Positions 35,593-47,900 of a stretch of DNA of 64,000 nt are shown here, one piece after another. Below the pieces are notes generated by a model. That model was given only the letters and a program-made list of their open reading frames with translations. It did not search any database and was not told where the DNA came from. The position numbers and the translations under genes are program-made. The DNA lies in the NCBI GenBank assembly GCA_028023455.1, contig JAQFVV010006294.1, positions 4,121,001 through 4,185,000 of the forward strand, in the 5' to 3' direction. The stretch's first letter is position 1. Every line of letters begins with the position of its first letter. Source of the stretch: Epiperipatus broadwayi (Eukaryota > Onychophora > Udeonychophora > Euonychophora > Peripatidae).

Positions 35593-37563
35593 ACTTATAA
35601 TAATACTCTACTGAAAGCAATATAAAATAACTAATAATAAATGATAGATTATTTCATGAAGAATTTTTTAAAAAAAACCACTGAATGACCAAATGTCTTC
35701 ATAAATATATATATAGTTTTGTAGATTAGAGATTATAAATTAAAGTCATTTTTCTTTAATAATAATTTTAAAAAAAAGACTAAATATTCAATGGAACCTA
35801 AGAATAGAACACAAAATTTCAATTATTAATAGTTCACTGAATCAAATATATAAATAAATCCACATCTTTGAAAGAAATTCTCAAATAAATAAATATATTA
35901 AAATGGAGAAGGGAACAATATTATTCATGATATCAGTGAAGTCATCCACCCCCCCCCCCCTAAAATTTTAACAATTTATAAATTGAAGGATAATTTCTAT
36001 TTGTTTTAAACTCATATCAAGATGAGTCTACAATCGATTATTTCAGACTTTCGTTTTATCCTCAAACTATCACGACATGAAAGTAATGATAAAAAAATTT
36101 CTTTCCTCAGGCTCTAAATATTTATTAATATCAATGTGAATTTTGTCAAGCCCTAACATTAAGCAAAACAGAACTTGGAATCAATATAGTATTTAGTGCA
36201 ATATATTTACTACAAAAATTAGGCAAGTATATTTTTTTTAAAGATGTCATTTCTCATAGTTGCTTTAGTAATGCAAGCAAGTCATTTACAGTAATCATTA
36301 TGAATATTAAAATAACAATACTATTTTTATTTTTACAATTATAACATTAGTATGGTTTTAAAAAAAATTTAGAAGCAATATAATAATTCTAATCAAAAAA
36401 TATATACACAGAGGCAAAACTCTCCATACAGTAATGACAATCAGTGCAAGCCAAAGTAATCAATGAATGCAGGAATGATGATCATGTGATATTTGATGGT
36501 TTAATAATAAAAAATACATAATTTGGTTAAAAAGTTCTGTAATTATTCTTTATACATAGAGTAAAAAAATTATATATTTCTCCATTGATTATGCTGAATA
36601 TAAATAAAAAAAATTCAAACAAAAAAAAAAAATTTATTAGTGAGAAATATGGACATCACACTAAGTCAATCTTTGCAGTTTAGTATCATGTTAAAAGATT
36701 TCCTGTCAATTCCAGCACTTGAATATCACATACAGCCAAAGTGATTTACCATTCAATCAACATAAATATTAAATTTCATTAACTCTTATTTTTAAAAAAA
36801 AGGTGTGTGAATACAAAATCAAAAACGTGACCCAATATTCCATTAAATGTATACATACATTTAAATTATATAAAATCTATCAATAGATTGGTGGAGTTAT
36901 ATTACATCAGCTAACACAACTGTATGAATATTAAAATATTTCGTTGTGTGACTGTGCTAAAGACTAATCTAGAAAAAAAAATTTTTTAATCAAATTAAGA
37001 TTTTTAAATTCATTTTAAAATGATTCTTAAGATCCTATTTATATAATAAAAATGAAAACTGCAATTATTCAAACTATATTCTTTAATGTGATTTTCTATG
37101 GATGGTGCAATTGCAAATGAAGAAGGCAATTAAAAGTACTACTACTTATGAGAATGAAGATTTGAAAATTCCATGGTCAGAAAAGAAATTAAACAGATGC
37201 TTAATTGATTGAACCTGAACTTCTAGCTTGAAATAAATAACTAAATTTAAAGTGTTATTTTGTTTAAACTTTAAAAAGATCTAATTTGTTAGAAAATTGC
37301 AATACTTGGAAGGTGAATGGTGAAATAAGAGAATGACCAGCAATGAGATTGATAAATTCCATCATTAGAGTAATAGTCTAAAAGACTAAGCAGGTGATGG
37401 ATTTTCATGAGAAATGCAATTCATTTAATCCCAAAGTGCCATCATCAACTTAAAGGTACCTAATAATAAGGTAATATATAAAAATAAATTTTCATTATAT
37501 TGTAGTTTAAAATTTTTTAAAGAACTAGATAAAATGAACATATAATGATTTTAAAACACTTAC
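35593..37563. other. AT-rich intronic DNA with one repeat fragment
   Basis: Poly-C tract at 35,949-35,960. 36,411-36,475 (GGCAAAACTCTCCATACAGT...CAGTGCAAGCC) is a fragment of the F8 outer end. Nothing else. Confidence 0.5.
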
Positions 37564-37626
37564 TAATCCTGCTGATTCCGGAGGAAGTTGATCACAGATC
37601 TGATTAAATATAGCAATCAGATCACT
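37564..37626 (-). CDS. PSAP: Prosaposin-like exon, domain 2 part b
   Basis: 21 codons, phase 0-0, acceptor TTTTTTAAG|AGT and donor TTA|GTAAGT. SDLIAIFNQICDQLPPESAG carries the third cysteine in the family context IC..LP. A 3.25-kb intron lies before it and an 8.5-kb intron after it; the latter holds two RTE-type LINE copies and two hAT MITEs. Confidence 0.88.
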
Positions 37627-38324
37627 CTTAAAAAAAAAAAAATTCTAAAATTACTTTTTTTAAATTCTAAATAGATTAATTACAAAATTCCCAAGTATAT
37701 ATGAGTCAGTGTGGCAAGTGCCTTCTACTTTACACTTAATATAAATAATTTAATAATCTTCTGAATCATTACCTGTGACGGCATAATACTAACAAAATTC
37801 TCAACTGTGCCAAGATAATATCACTAGGTTTGGTAAGAATTATAATCTATCTCATTTTTTTATAAACTTCACCATGAGCACATATATACATAAATAAAGG
37901 TATTATTATTCTGTCTACAAGTAAAATTTTAGATGAAATACAAATTGATTACAATGGATTTTTAACATAATTAATAAGCATATACATAAATTATTACAAA
38001 ACATTTAATATTATATTCACTATAAATTTCATGGCATGTGAATTTAATTCTAATACGTCATTTAATTCTTTCAGTTTTAGTTTTTTATTCTATCGCCACC
38101 TATCGTAAATTTGAGTAATAAGTTTTTTCAAAATAGTAATTCAATTTGATTAATCTCCATCTCTAGATTGGATTTTGATTTTAACAATGAGAACATGGGA
38201 TTCAAATCGCAATTGAAGAGGGTTATGAAAAAAAAAAATAAAGTTCTTGCAATATGCTCATTAATTACCCAAAACCAATACTTTAATAAAAATAAGAATC
38301 ATATATATATATTATAAAGGTCGA

Positions 38325-38570
38325 CGGAACCTCCCTAACCTAATTTGCCATACCAGGGAGTCACTAGGCTATTGCAACCTAGAGTTGACAAAGATTATGT
38401 TTTGGAAATGGGATGGAGCAGAAAATGGAAAAACTTAGTGGAAAATGGAAGGTAAAGTGGCTAACAGGTTTCTCTGGGCATAGTTGCTGAAAGATTCCTG
38501 ACTCCATTTAAAGAGAAGTCACAGTGCATTACATCACATCACAAAAAATTTATGTAGTAGGCAGATACGC
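38325..38570 (+). pseudogene. 3' end of LINE family L (copy 3)
   Basis: Inverse of 57,640-57,800: TTGACAAAGATTATGTT, GGTAAAGTGGCTAACAGGTT, AAAGAGAAGTCACAGTGCAT, ending ACATCACATCAC. Confidence 0.75.
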
Positions 38571-38879
38571 ATGGGAGAGGTTACTCTTTTATCGAACCGA
38601 AAGCCTCAGTCACTAGTTCAGATAGAAGCTGAGCTTAAAATATCACATGTATATTCAAATTAATTCTTAATTTTAAATAATAATAAAATATATAAAATAA
38701 ATTACTGCCAAAATTTAATTAAACTAAACATTTTATTATTACACACTCGCACATTAAAAGGAAAATTCTGAAAATTAAATCAACTAGTGAATATGTTTGA
38801 TTCGAATTATATGCAGATGGAAGCATTTAATAGATTTTACAATGTTAGTATTTTACTAAGCTTGAATATGCTACATAGA

Positions 38880-39490
38880 TTATGCATATAACAAACTCAA
38901 TCCCTTTTAACCTTAGGCTAAAATCTCGCATCTAAACCAACGCTAGCTTAGTGATATACGGATGTGACCAACGCAAAATGAGATTATTAGCATAACACAA
39001 TTATGCTAACAGGAATTTACATCTGTAGCATGATATCATTAGAGAAAAGCAAAGCATGGTGCAAAGGAATGAGCATCTTCCCCATGATCATTAATAAACA
39101 TCACCAACAGACAGGAATGATCCACTGCCCAATTGGTGATACAAAAAAAGAAATCTTTGAAATATATATAAGAGATGCTTTGAAAAGGGGATAGCGGTCT
39201 TTGCTGGCTTACTGTCCCAACCAGAGAGTAAGAAAATCAATGGCGTAGAAAATACGTCTACAACCATTGACAACATGATGGCTACACTTTTGGGCCATAC
39301 ATTCAGGTGGGTATTATGCCCCGTATGCTAACGCAGTACAAGGGAATGAGTATCCAATGCACCTACTCAAATTACATTGACATAAAACATCCGTATATCT
39401 ATCCACTCAGCACTGATTTAACTACGAAACAATTAGCCCAAAATTAACACACCTTAAACTAACATAATCTTACGAATCTATGCAGTCATT
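38880..39490 (+). pseudogene. Fragment of the 8.4-9.9 kb LTR element, inverted, with unrecognised frames
   Basis: 38,895-39,020 and 39,400-39,490 match the inverse of 9,930-9,400 (TAACCTTAGGC, AAACCAACGC, AACTACGAAACAA, AATCTATGCAG). Two abutting frames lie between: 39,003-39,194 (ends IRDALKRG) and, one base shifted, about 39,190-39,330 (IAVFAGLLSQPESKKINGVE, MMATLLGHTFRW). Not recognised. Confidence 0.45.
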
Positions 39491-40879
39491 TACGCTTATT
39501 TTTAAATCATTAATTTAAAAGAAATTTACAAGAATGGAAATGATATCAAACACATATATAAAAATATAATAAATAATTTAAAATTTTAGTCAGATGAAAG
39601 ATTTAATTTAAAATTAAATGACGTTTACAATTACTACTTGAAAAAGTTTGTATTATACAATTAATGTTCACATTTCATTTAAAACAAAAGTTTATACTTT
39701 CCAATGCTATAGGTAAAGTCCGTCTTTGCAATCCTTGATGTGTCACACAATTCAAAGTTCTTTCCATTTCATATTGTTCTAGGTGGAGACAAGTCCATTG
39801 CTGGCCAGTTTTTGGGAACAGCTGGTGTAAACACGGGAAACGTAAACTATTGCAGACTCCTACATTTTGGAGATCCGCAATACACTTATAAATATATTTA
39901 AATAACACGCAATCAGCAAGAGCAATCCAAATCTAAATCTCAACTTCAAAGTTTTCTTTTTATATCTTTGTGAATCCTTATCATCAAATTCCAGGATCGA
40001 TCTTGCCTGGCTTTGGCGCTGTTCTTTTCTCTGTGGACCTTGTGTTTATTTTGATTGTTATTGGTCAGCTTTCTTTAAAGCGGGAACTTAAAATTTTATC
40101 ACTAGTATTTTTTTTAATTTATCTTTTATCTGACTTTATGCTCAAGGGCCTGTTTGCTATTATGTCAATATAGAAAATCATATCCATTCTAAGATTAAAA
40201 ATAACTAATTAACAGCTTTTTTTTATTTATATTAAAACAATCTTGTTTTTAGATTTTAAACTTTAAATTATATAATTAGTTTGCCATCTGTGCATTATAT
40301 ATATTAATTTAAATAAAATTATTAAATTTTCTTTTTTAATATATATATTTCTACATGAAGGTGATTATATATTTTTTCCACTTTTATTTGAAAAGTAATA
40401 TAACGGCAAATACTTATTCAGTTACAATATAATATATATATTAAGGTTAACAAATGAAATGAAATTGATTAAAACTTTCATCTGGCTGTAATATAATTAA
40501 TTCTATGCATATTTATAGATTAAAAAAATTTTTTTTGTTTAAAAAATGTATGTATTATATACGTGAGCTTACATAATGCGAAATTCTAGTTAATTTTGAT
40601 TTGTGATCAGTAATGTTTAAAAAGTTTGGTCATAATTAATAAACTTCCCCTAATATGGAACCACTGAGCCTTACATTGTCATAGTTAAGAATCCAGAAGT
40701 TCCTTACATTGTCATAGTTAAGAATCCAGAAGTTGGCTATAATATCATTTAATCTTATATTATAATAAGTTTACAAGAGAAGGCTTTAATCCTTTGACTC
40801 ATATGTTAAAATTTTCAGTTATTTAATATCATTTTCATAGTACAAATATAATAAGAATTAAAAAAAAAAACAAATTTAC
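39491..40879. other. AT-rich intronic DNA
   Basis: 39,675-39,910 is a moderately complex block with a 77-codon minus frame, not recognised. A 33-bp unit (CCTTACATTGTCATAGTTAA...) is repeated exactly at 40,669-40,701 and 40,702-40,734. Confidence 0.5.
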
Positions 40880-40963
40880 CTTAGATTTTGTGGCAATTTC
40901 CTTGACATCATTCAAAAATTTTTTACAATCTTCACAATATGTACTTGGATCTTTAGGTTTTGG
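40880..40963 (-). CDS. PSAP: Prosaposin-like exon, domain 2 part a
   Basis: 28 codons, phase 0-0, acceptor ATTTTTAG and donor AAG|GTAAAT. PKPKDPSTYCEDCKKFLNDV opens a new saposin-B domain with the YC-x2-C pair. It has no N-glycosylation sequon, unlike the equivalent exon of domain 3. The PKPK linker resembles the RKPK that precedes domain 3. Confidence 0.9.
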
Positions 40964-41040
40964 CTAAAAATAATGAATTAACCATTAAAAAAAAAAATCT
41001 CTATTATAAATTTTCAAATATACAAATAAAAAATATTTAC

Positions 41041-41100
41041 TTCGACAGTCCTTATGTTTTGATTACAGAGATGCAAAGCAGTGCAAATGACATTAGGATC
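41041..41100 (-). CDS. PSAP: Prosaposin-like exon, domain 1 part d
   Basis: 20 codons, phase 0-0, acceptor TCTTTAG|GATCC and donor GAA|GTAAAT. The peptide DPNVICTALHLCNQNIRTVE has the last cysteine pair (VIC-x5-C) that closes a saposin-B domain, then a short linker. Only 77 bp of intron separate it from the next exon. Confidence 0.9.
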
Positions 41101-42174
41101 CTAAAGATATATATAATATTCTATTAGCAAAAAAAAAATACCATACTGCTTTTGTGTAAGCAACATGCACATATATACAAACATAAAAGTATAAAAATTG
41201 GGTGTCGAAATCAGGTTACACAAATGGTGTATAGTGATCAGATGTGAAAATTAATTATGAATAATAACTGATTAACAATACTACATTACTTTATAGAATA
41301 TGATGTTGATTTATCAACGACTAGTGCTACTTGCTGGCTTGTGAATTGATGTTAGTTCATCAAAAGTTAGATGTTTCCGATATAATAATCTTTACTACTA
41401 TCTGTCTGTAATATTTATTTCTTTTTAATTTAATATAATTTAGTAATTTAGATTAATATAGATCCCAATTATCAGAAGTATATTATTTGAAATATATTTT
41501 TAATAATATTTAAAATAATGGATGTTCTGTAAATTAATATCTTTTTTATATCATTAAGTTAAATTATTATTAATTTACTTTTCTGTTTAAAAAATGGTAA
41601 AAGAATAGTTCCCACTAGGTTTTTTTTGTTTAAATAACTGACATAAGAAATGAAATTAGTTTACTGCTAATAAGATATTTTTATATACCAAATTTGAATT
41701 AATATTCAATTCCAAATAGCACGATGTTTAACACATTTCTTTTTAATCTATGTCATAACTTATTATATATCATCATTTTATAATTTTCAATTATTATTGA
41801 TCCATTGGAGAGTCTAATCCCCTTTCTTCACGCCAGTCTTTCTTTTCCACATCATACTAGCAAATTTTATTGTTTCATCTATCCATCTCATAAATGGCTA
41901 ACATTAAAATATTTAACGTGTGTGTGCATGGTAATATAGAGAGCACTTAAAATTCTGTCCAAGTATTTTAATTTGTGTGTAACAGGTTTTATTTTCAATA
42001 AAAGAAAAAAAGTCATAAGTCTTAATTTTTATAAATTCCAAATATTTTCCAAAAATTAAGTAACTCTTTAACAAATGAAGATCAATTTATTATTTAAAAT
42101 TTTTAAAATTATTTAAAATTACTAAATAGACTTAAATTCAAGTGAAGAAATTTCAATGTTTGTTTTCCACTTAC

Positions 42175-42234
42175 AAGTTCAGATGTAAGCATTTCAAAAA
42201 TTTCAGGAAGGTACTGGTCAACTGTATTTTTACA
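42175..42234 (-). CDS. PSAP: Prosaposin-like exon, domain 1 part c
   Basis: 20 codons, phase 0-0, between acceptor TTTTTTAG and donor CTT|GTAAGT. The first codon is the cysteine: CKNTVDQYLPEIFEMLTSEL. The spacing C-x3-V-x2-Y matches saposin helix 3 (fourth conserved cysteine). The separate exon at 29,039-28,980 has exactly the same length and spacing. It follows a 13.9-kb intron. Confidence 0.85.
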
Positions 42235-43785
42235 CTAAAAAATAAAATAAAAATAAAAACAAATGTAATTTCACTTTAAAATTTCATTTAAATAAATACT
42301 TTTTTTAAAAAAAAATACAATTTATAAATAGTAATACTTTCACATTAAAAAAAACTTTGTTCATAAGATTTGACATGACAGATGTATTAAAAAATAGCAT
42401 AAAAGTTTAAATTAGTAATTAATAATAATAATAAATTTAGTTTACTATTTTCAAGAACCTATATTCAAATATCAAACAATCTGCTTCAAATAATTAGTAA
42501 ATCTCCCATTTTCTTGTTATGAAATATAAAAAAGATGGCAATTGAACAGAGAAAACTATCAATACTTACAGAAAATAATTATCATTTCTTCTAAGTTTAA
42601 TCAAAAATTTCGTGTATAAATGTGAATTCATTAACAAAATTAAATATGTACTAATAATAATGAAATAAATTCCAAAATATACATAGAATTAACAAAAGTG
42701 AATAAAGCTATAGCTATATTTCAACCAATGACAAAGGCCATTATTATAAGATAATACAGAAGCTAAATTGATCTAATCCATAAAATAAAAAATTAGAGAA
42801 AATAGATATTATAAACATTATTCTTTAAAATTTAGCTTGAAATATACAATTGCTATGTAGTGATAAACTGAAATTATGACCATAATCATCCATTTTAAAA
42901 AAAAAAAATAAGACATCATTCATAACTCCAGCTACTAAACTTTTTAATGCGGTTTTTTAGAGATCCATACACATGTGTGTATATTTTAGATTAACATGGA
43001 ATCAATCTTTTGCATCAATATTACAAATGATCCATTAAGTTAAAGATGATTCTATGGGTTTACATATATAATAGGATATACCCAGGTTATGCTCTATAAC
43101 TTTTCTTCATATGTACACATCCACTGGAAAAAAATTGACTTTTTTTTTTCTATCAATATATATATTAATAGTAATATGTAATTGAAACCAATATAGAGCA
43201 GAATAATAAATTTTGGAAATTACAAAAATAGATTTAAATATAAAATTTTCTTTATGTGTGTGCGTACAAATATTAAAAGTAAATATTTATCAAAAAACTG
43301 TTATTTCCAAATCATAATGTCTAAGACAATGTTTCATATTAAATATATATTTTTAAAAAATCACAATGAAAAAATATGAAAAATAGATAGCCTGCCATAG
43401 ACAGATGTTTTTAAAAATAATTTTTCAATTGTCAAAATGGTGTTTAGATGCAGAGAATAATTTTGTACTAATAGAAAATCAAATCATGCTCTTTTCTATT
43501 TAGTACAATAAAGTGGCAAGTTCAGCAAATTCTCAGTACAAAAAAAAACCCCACTGCTTAGTTAATGTTTTGCTCAAATGTCATATGACTTCTTAAGCAA
43601 TTAATAATGATTATTTATTTATTTTAAAGTCGTGAATATAAAATGTATATATCATCAAATAAAAGAAATGTACAAATAAGATAAAAACTTTATTTTTAAC
43701 AGTTTATTATTTTTCTATTTTAAATATCTATAAGATTATAAAAAATTTATATATATATATAAACTAAAATCACTAAAATTTATCT
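42235..43785. other. AT-rich intronic DNA
   Basis: No gene or bounded repeat seen. Confidence 0.5.
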
Positions 43786-43992
43786 TCGTATTTTTATATT
43801 GGATTATTTCCATAATCTAATATGCATATTGAATGTCTTTAAAAAAAATTAACTTTATTTAAATATTCCAAATACATTCAACTGTAAGTAATAGCACATC
43901 AAACAGGTTAGTATATGCATAACGTTTTGAGAGGTATTATTCTCTCCTCTTCTTCAAGTGTTACTGGCCTGAGCAGTGACAGTACTACCATG

Positions 43993-44061
43993 GGATTTGA
44001 ATCTGGATCCTTAGATTCTTGATTATTGAATCTTAAGGTAATGCTCTAACCAATTGAGCCA
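43993..44061 (-). repeat. tRNA-like promoter in left arm of F5
   Basis: Minus strand A box TGGCTCAATTGG, 46 bases later B-box-like GATTCAAATCC. Inverse copy of 44,633-44,701. Confidence 0.65.
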
Positions 44062-44179
44062 TCCTGTCAAGGCATCAGTCAGTAGAAATTTCATATACTT
44101 ATCTATGAGGTTTCGTAAGAGCAAAGTTGATTAGTGATTTCCATACATTATGTATAGTCACACTAGGTTGGCTTATGGA

Positions 44180-44590
44180 ATTTTTTGCCACTGTCATGTG
44201 AGCAGTTTCTTTAAATTTTCTTCTTTGTACCTTTTCTTCTCTATCCAATATTTTCGTATTTTCCCAATTGAACATACATGGTCTGCTATCTTAGACACAT
44301 CTGTTTTCTCTCTTCTAATCATCAGTTTATGTTCTTTCAAGCACTTTTCAATAGGATGACTGGTCTCACCAATATATGTTTTTCCACATTCAGTTTTTTC
44401 TTTTCAGCATTTCAAGTTTAGACTTTGTAGTTAGAATTTTTTATAGTGTGGTATGGCTCTGGAAAGCTGTGTTGATGTTATACAGGTTGCAGATTTGCCT
44501 TAATTTGTCTATTTTTGGAATGTATGGGTACACTACATCACTAATAATTGTCCTTTCTCTTGATGGAGAAATCAGGAGAAACCTCATAGA
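44180..44590 (-). pseudogene. Penelope-like element GIY-YIG endonuclease fragment
   Basis: Minus strand. VVYPYIPKIDKLRQICNLYN, then INTAFQSHTTL and a stop, is the pre-nuclease linker seen in Penelope-like polyproteins (PYI..L..I....I..AF....TL). After a frame change CGKTYIGETSHPIEKCLKEH, then VSKIADHVCSIGK, gives the YIGET and EH of the GIY-YIG endonuclease. The conserved R after YIGETS is H here. With the stop and frameshift it is a dead C-terminal fragment; no RT is present. Confidence 0.8.
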
Positions 44591-44632
44591 TAAGTATATG
44601 AAATTTCTACTGACTGTTTGCCTTTGGCAGGA

Positions 44633-44701
44633 TGGCTCAGTTGGCTAGAGCGTTACCTTAAAATTCAATAATCAAGAATCTAAAGATCCAGGTTCGAATC
44701 C
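44633..44701 (+). repeat. tRNA-like promoter in right arm of F5
   Basis: A box TGGCTCAGTTGG, then GCTAGAGCGTTACC and B box GGTTCGAATCC: both match Pol III consensus. The region between does not fold as a normal tRNA anticodon arm by eye, and the paired arms argue for a SINE-type head. Confidence 0.7.
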
Positions 44702-44736
44702 CATGCTAGTACTATTACTAGTCAGGCCAGCAACAC

Positions 44737-44763
44737 CTGAAGAAGAGAGAATACCTCTCGAAA
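44737..44763 (+). ncRNA. Hammerhead-like motif in right arm of F5
   Basis: CTGAAGAA, GAGAG-AATAC-CTCTC, GAAA. One extra A after the CTGANGA strand. The left arm copy (43,922-43,957, minus) is TTGAAGAAGAGGAGAG...CTCTCAAAA, more decayed. Confidence 0.4.
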
Positions 44764-44901
44764 TGTTGTGCATATACTAATCTGTTTGATGTGCTATTAC
44801 CAACAGTTGAACGTACTTGGAATATTTAAATACAGTTAAATTTTTCTAAAAACATTCAATACACATATTAGATGATGGAAATATTCCAATATAAAAATAC
44901 T

Positions 44902-47900
44902 AGAACATCTTCATCACAAACCTTCAGGAAAACCTTAGAAATGCTATTGTTTTAAAAATTGCATCATAAAAATTTATACAATTTGAATCTAACATAAAAT
45001 AAAGGTTTTATAATAAAGTAAGTATATTAGAAAGATTTAAGTGTATAAACATATCAAGAGTAACAAAATATGTATTTGATACTATATTGGACAAACACAA
45101 CCATATACATGTACAGTGATCACTTGATATATTGTTTTACAAAAGATTAGAGAAAATAATTGATACATAAGAATTATAGAATGAAAGCTTATTAAAAATT
45201 ATAAATAAAACACCATTTAATGTTTATTCACTGAAATACTGTATACACAAAACACTAATTGTTAGTTTAAATACAAATCAGATACTGTAATTCAAAACAT
45301 TCCACATTATTTGTCTGCAAAATATGAGTTTATATATAAAATAAATATAATTTTAAAATGCATATATTTAAATAAGTTAGTAAAAAATATTTATAATGAA
45401 CACTTTTATTTACTGTGAATTAAAAATCAAAAAAATACTTGTTTCTTCAATCACAATTGGGTTTTTATATTTAACTTGAAAATAAAACTGCGAAAAATCC
45501 AGGAAGGGACGACTTAATTAATTTATTATAAATATTTTTTTTTTTCCCAATAAATTTATTAAACGTAAATAAGTATGATATAAAGTGATTTTGTACAGAA
45601 AGAAAAAAAATTAATACAAACATAAATTTTGTACAAATGTGAATTTTTGATTATCTTCTGATTATCAGTTCTTAATTAACAGCTCATGTTCTGCAGTTCA
45701 CTGCATCACTCATTCTTATAGTGAATAACAAATGTAATCCAATAAATCCTTAGTAGGCTTTTGCCCATGAACTGCCTTCATATAATCATTTCAATGATCA
45801 CCTGCAATGTCATGTGCACTTCACTGCTGGAAGGGCACAGTTCTATAATCAGATATGGCTCAGAAACTCAATATTGATCAGCTTTATTATCTTTTAAATA
45901 GTGTCCACTGGATAACATGTTCTCAATCAGAAGTGTCATCTTAATATTTGAAACTAAAATCATGTGTAGTAAATAAAGATTGCTTACAATATACATTTAT
46001 ATATTTAAAAAAAAAGTTTTTAAAAAATCACCTTTTAGAATTAAAAGAAAAAATGTCACTTTTTTAAAAAAAGTTAATTTTTACATTCAAAGATTTGTTT
46101 TTCTTTAAATTTTAAATGATGACTAAAATATTTTTTAATGTAACCTTTTTTAAAAATATATATATACCACTCTCTTGCATGCATCACTGAAAATGTAGGA
46201 ATCTGCTTAATATATGAAAATAAATCACATGGATTAAAAATTATTTATAATAAAATTTGTTAATGTCATATATTATTTGAAAAAAAAAAACCTTTTATAA
46301 CCAAGATTTATTTTTATTTCAATTTTAAAAGATGATTAATCACTTTTTAATATATATGTTTTTTAAAATATATGTATACTACCCTCTTGCATGCATTTCT
46401 GGAGACTATAATGTATTTGAAATTTGATATCAAAATATTTGAAATTTCATCTACCAACAACCTTGAATATAAGAAGCTAAGTAACCTACTTAAAATATTT
46501 TAATGCCATATTGCACTGTCAGTGATTTATATCAAATGTACCCAATTTGAACAAATTCTATTGTATATAAATAAATTAAATCTAGATTTTAAAATTTTAT
46601 TAGAACTTAAATAAAAATGTTTAATTGAAACAAAGAGTTTGTAATTTAAATAAAAGCATTTAAAAATCAGAATTAATATTAATTATAGTGATTAGAAAAA
46701 GTGTTCTTTTAAATAAATAATATTTATATAATAACTTAATGATTAGAAAATTTATTTTAATTTAATAAAAATAAATTAAAATTGACATTTTTTTTTTTTT
46801 GTATATATTTTATATTTCAACTAATCTCTCAAAGTGTAAACTTTTTAAATGCTTTTTTAATTAAAAGCAAAGCAAAAATTATGGACAAACAAAAAAATCT
46901 ATTTTTATGGAATGAATAGCAAAATGGAAAAAAAATCTGCTGTTAAAGATAATTGTTTTTAATATTTAAAAAAGGAACAGTTATATTTGGATTATAAGAA
47001 TCATGATTATTTTTTATTTTTATAATAAAATAATAAAAATATTACAAGTTAAAAAAAAACAATCTATCCATGATGTAATATTGTAATGCGACTGATTTAT
47101 CAATAACAAATGTGAAAAAATGTGAAATAACAAATAGTAAAAAAAAAAATGCAGCTATAAAAAACTGTCAATTGATGTATACACACACACAAATACATGC
47201 AAGATTAGTGAAATGTTTAAGTTTTTAAAAAATCATTTATTAAGGATGATATTTAGATTGAAATAAGTATTATTTGCAACAAATAAGAGTTGATGGCATG
47301 TAATGTGATCTATAAAAAATAAGAAAGTTTCTGTTGGAAGATATAATCTTGCTAAAAGATGAACAACTGAAGTATATTCAAATATTAGAATATTTTGTTA
47401 ATCATAAGTCCCAAAGTATTGTTAACTGTAATAGATAAAAACAGCTTACCAATGCAAGGTAAAATAGTTCATAGTGTAACAAATTTGGATTTCCAGTAGG
47501 ATTAGTTGATTATCACAAGAATAATTCACATATCAAAGAGTTCATTAATAATATATATTAAGTTCCCCAATAAATGTTTTCCTTTCAGTTATGCAGTGGA
47601 ATACACACATAGTGAAATATAACTCAACATAATATGTATAAAAAGATAATGATCATTTTTAAATCAAAATATATAATTATTTTACACTTGATTATAAATA
47701 AAATATTAGATAATTTAAATTAAACTTTATGGCTTGCATTTTTATTGATAATTACTGTATTGTGACTACGAAAATTATATTTTAGTTTATAAACATATAC
47801 AGTTATTCCTTTACTTATGAATGATTACAATATCAGTATAATAAAAATGCCTCATATTATGACCTTAAAAAACAGAAAAATGGCTGTGACACATACATAT

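Larger units (their letters stand above)
43786..44901. mobile_element. Fold-back F5: Penelope-like core between tRNA-bearing inverted arms
   Basis: Inverted arms of about 330 bp (43,786-44,115 and 44,575-44,901) match over most of their length, from GTATTTTTATATTGGA at the outside to CATAGATAAGTATATGAAAT at the inside. The 460-bp centre encodes, on the minus strand, the GIY-YIG end of a Penelope-like element. Each arm has tRNA-like A and B boxes and a hammerhead-like motif. Known: Penelope-like elements carry terminal repeats in direct or inverted arrangement. Confidence 0.75.

Noticed and set aside
44633-44701. Functional tRNA gene
   Set aside because: A and B boxes are good but no cloverleaf with paired acceptor stem is visible, and an inverted copy is 0.6 kb away; SINE-type head is the better reading.
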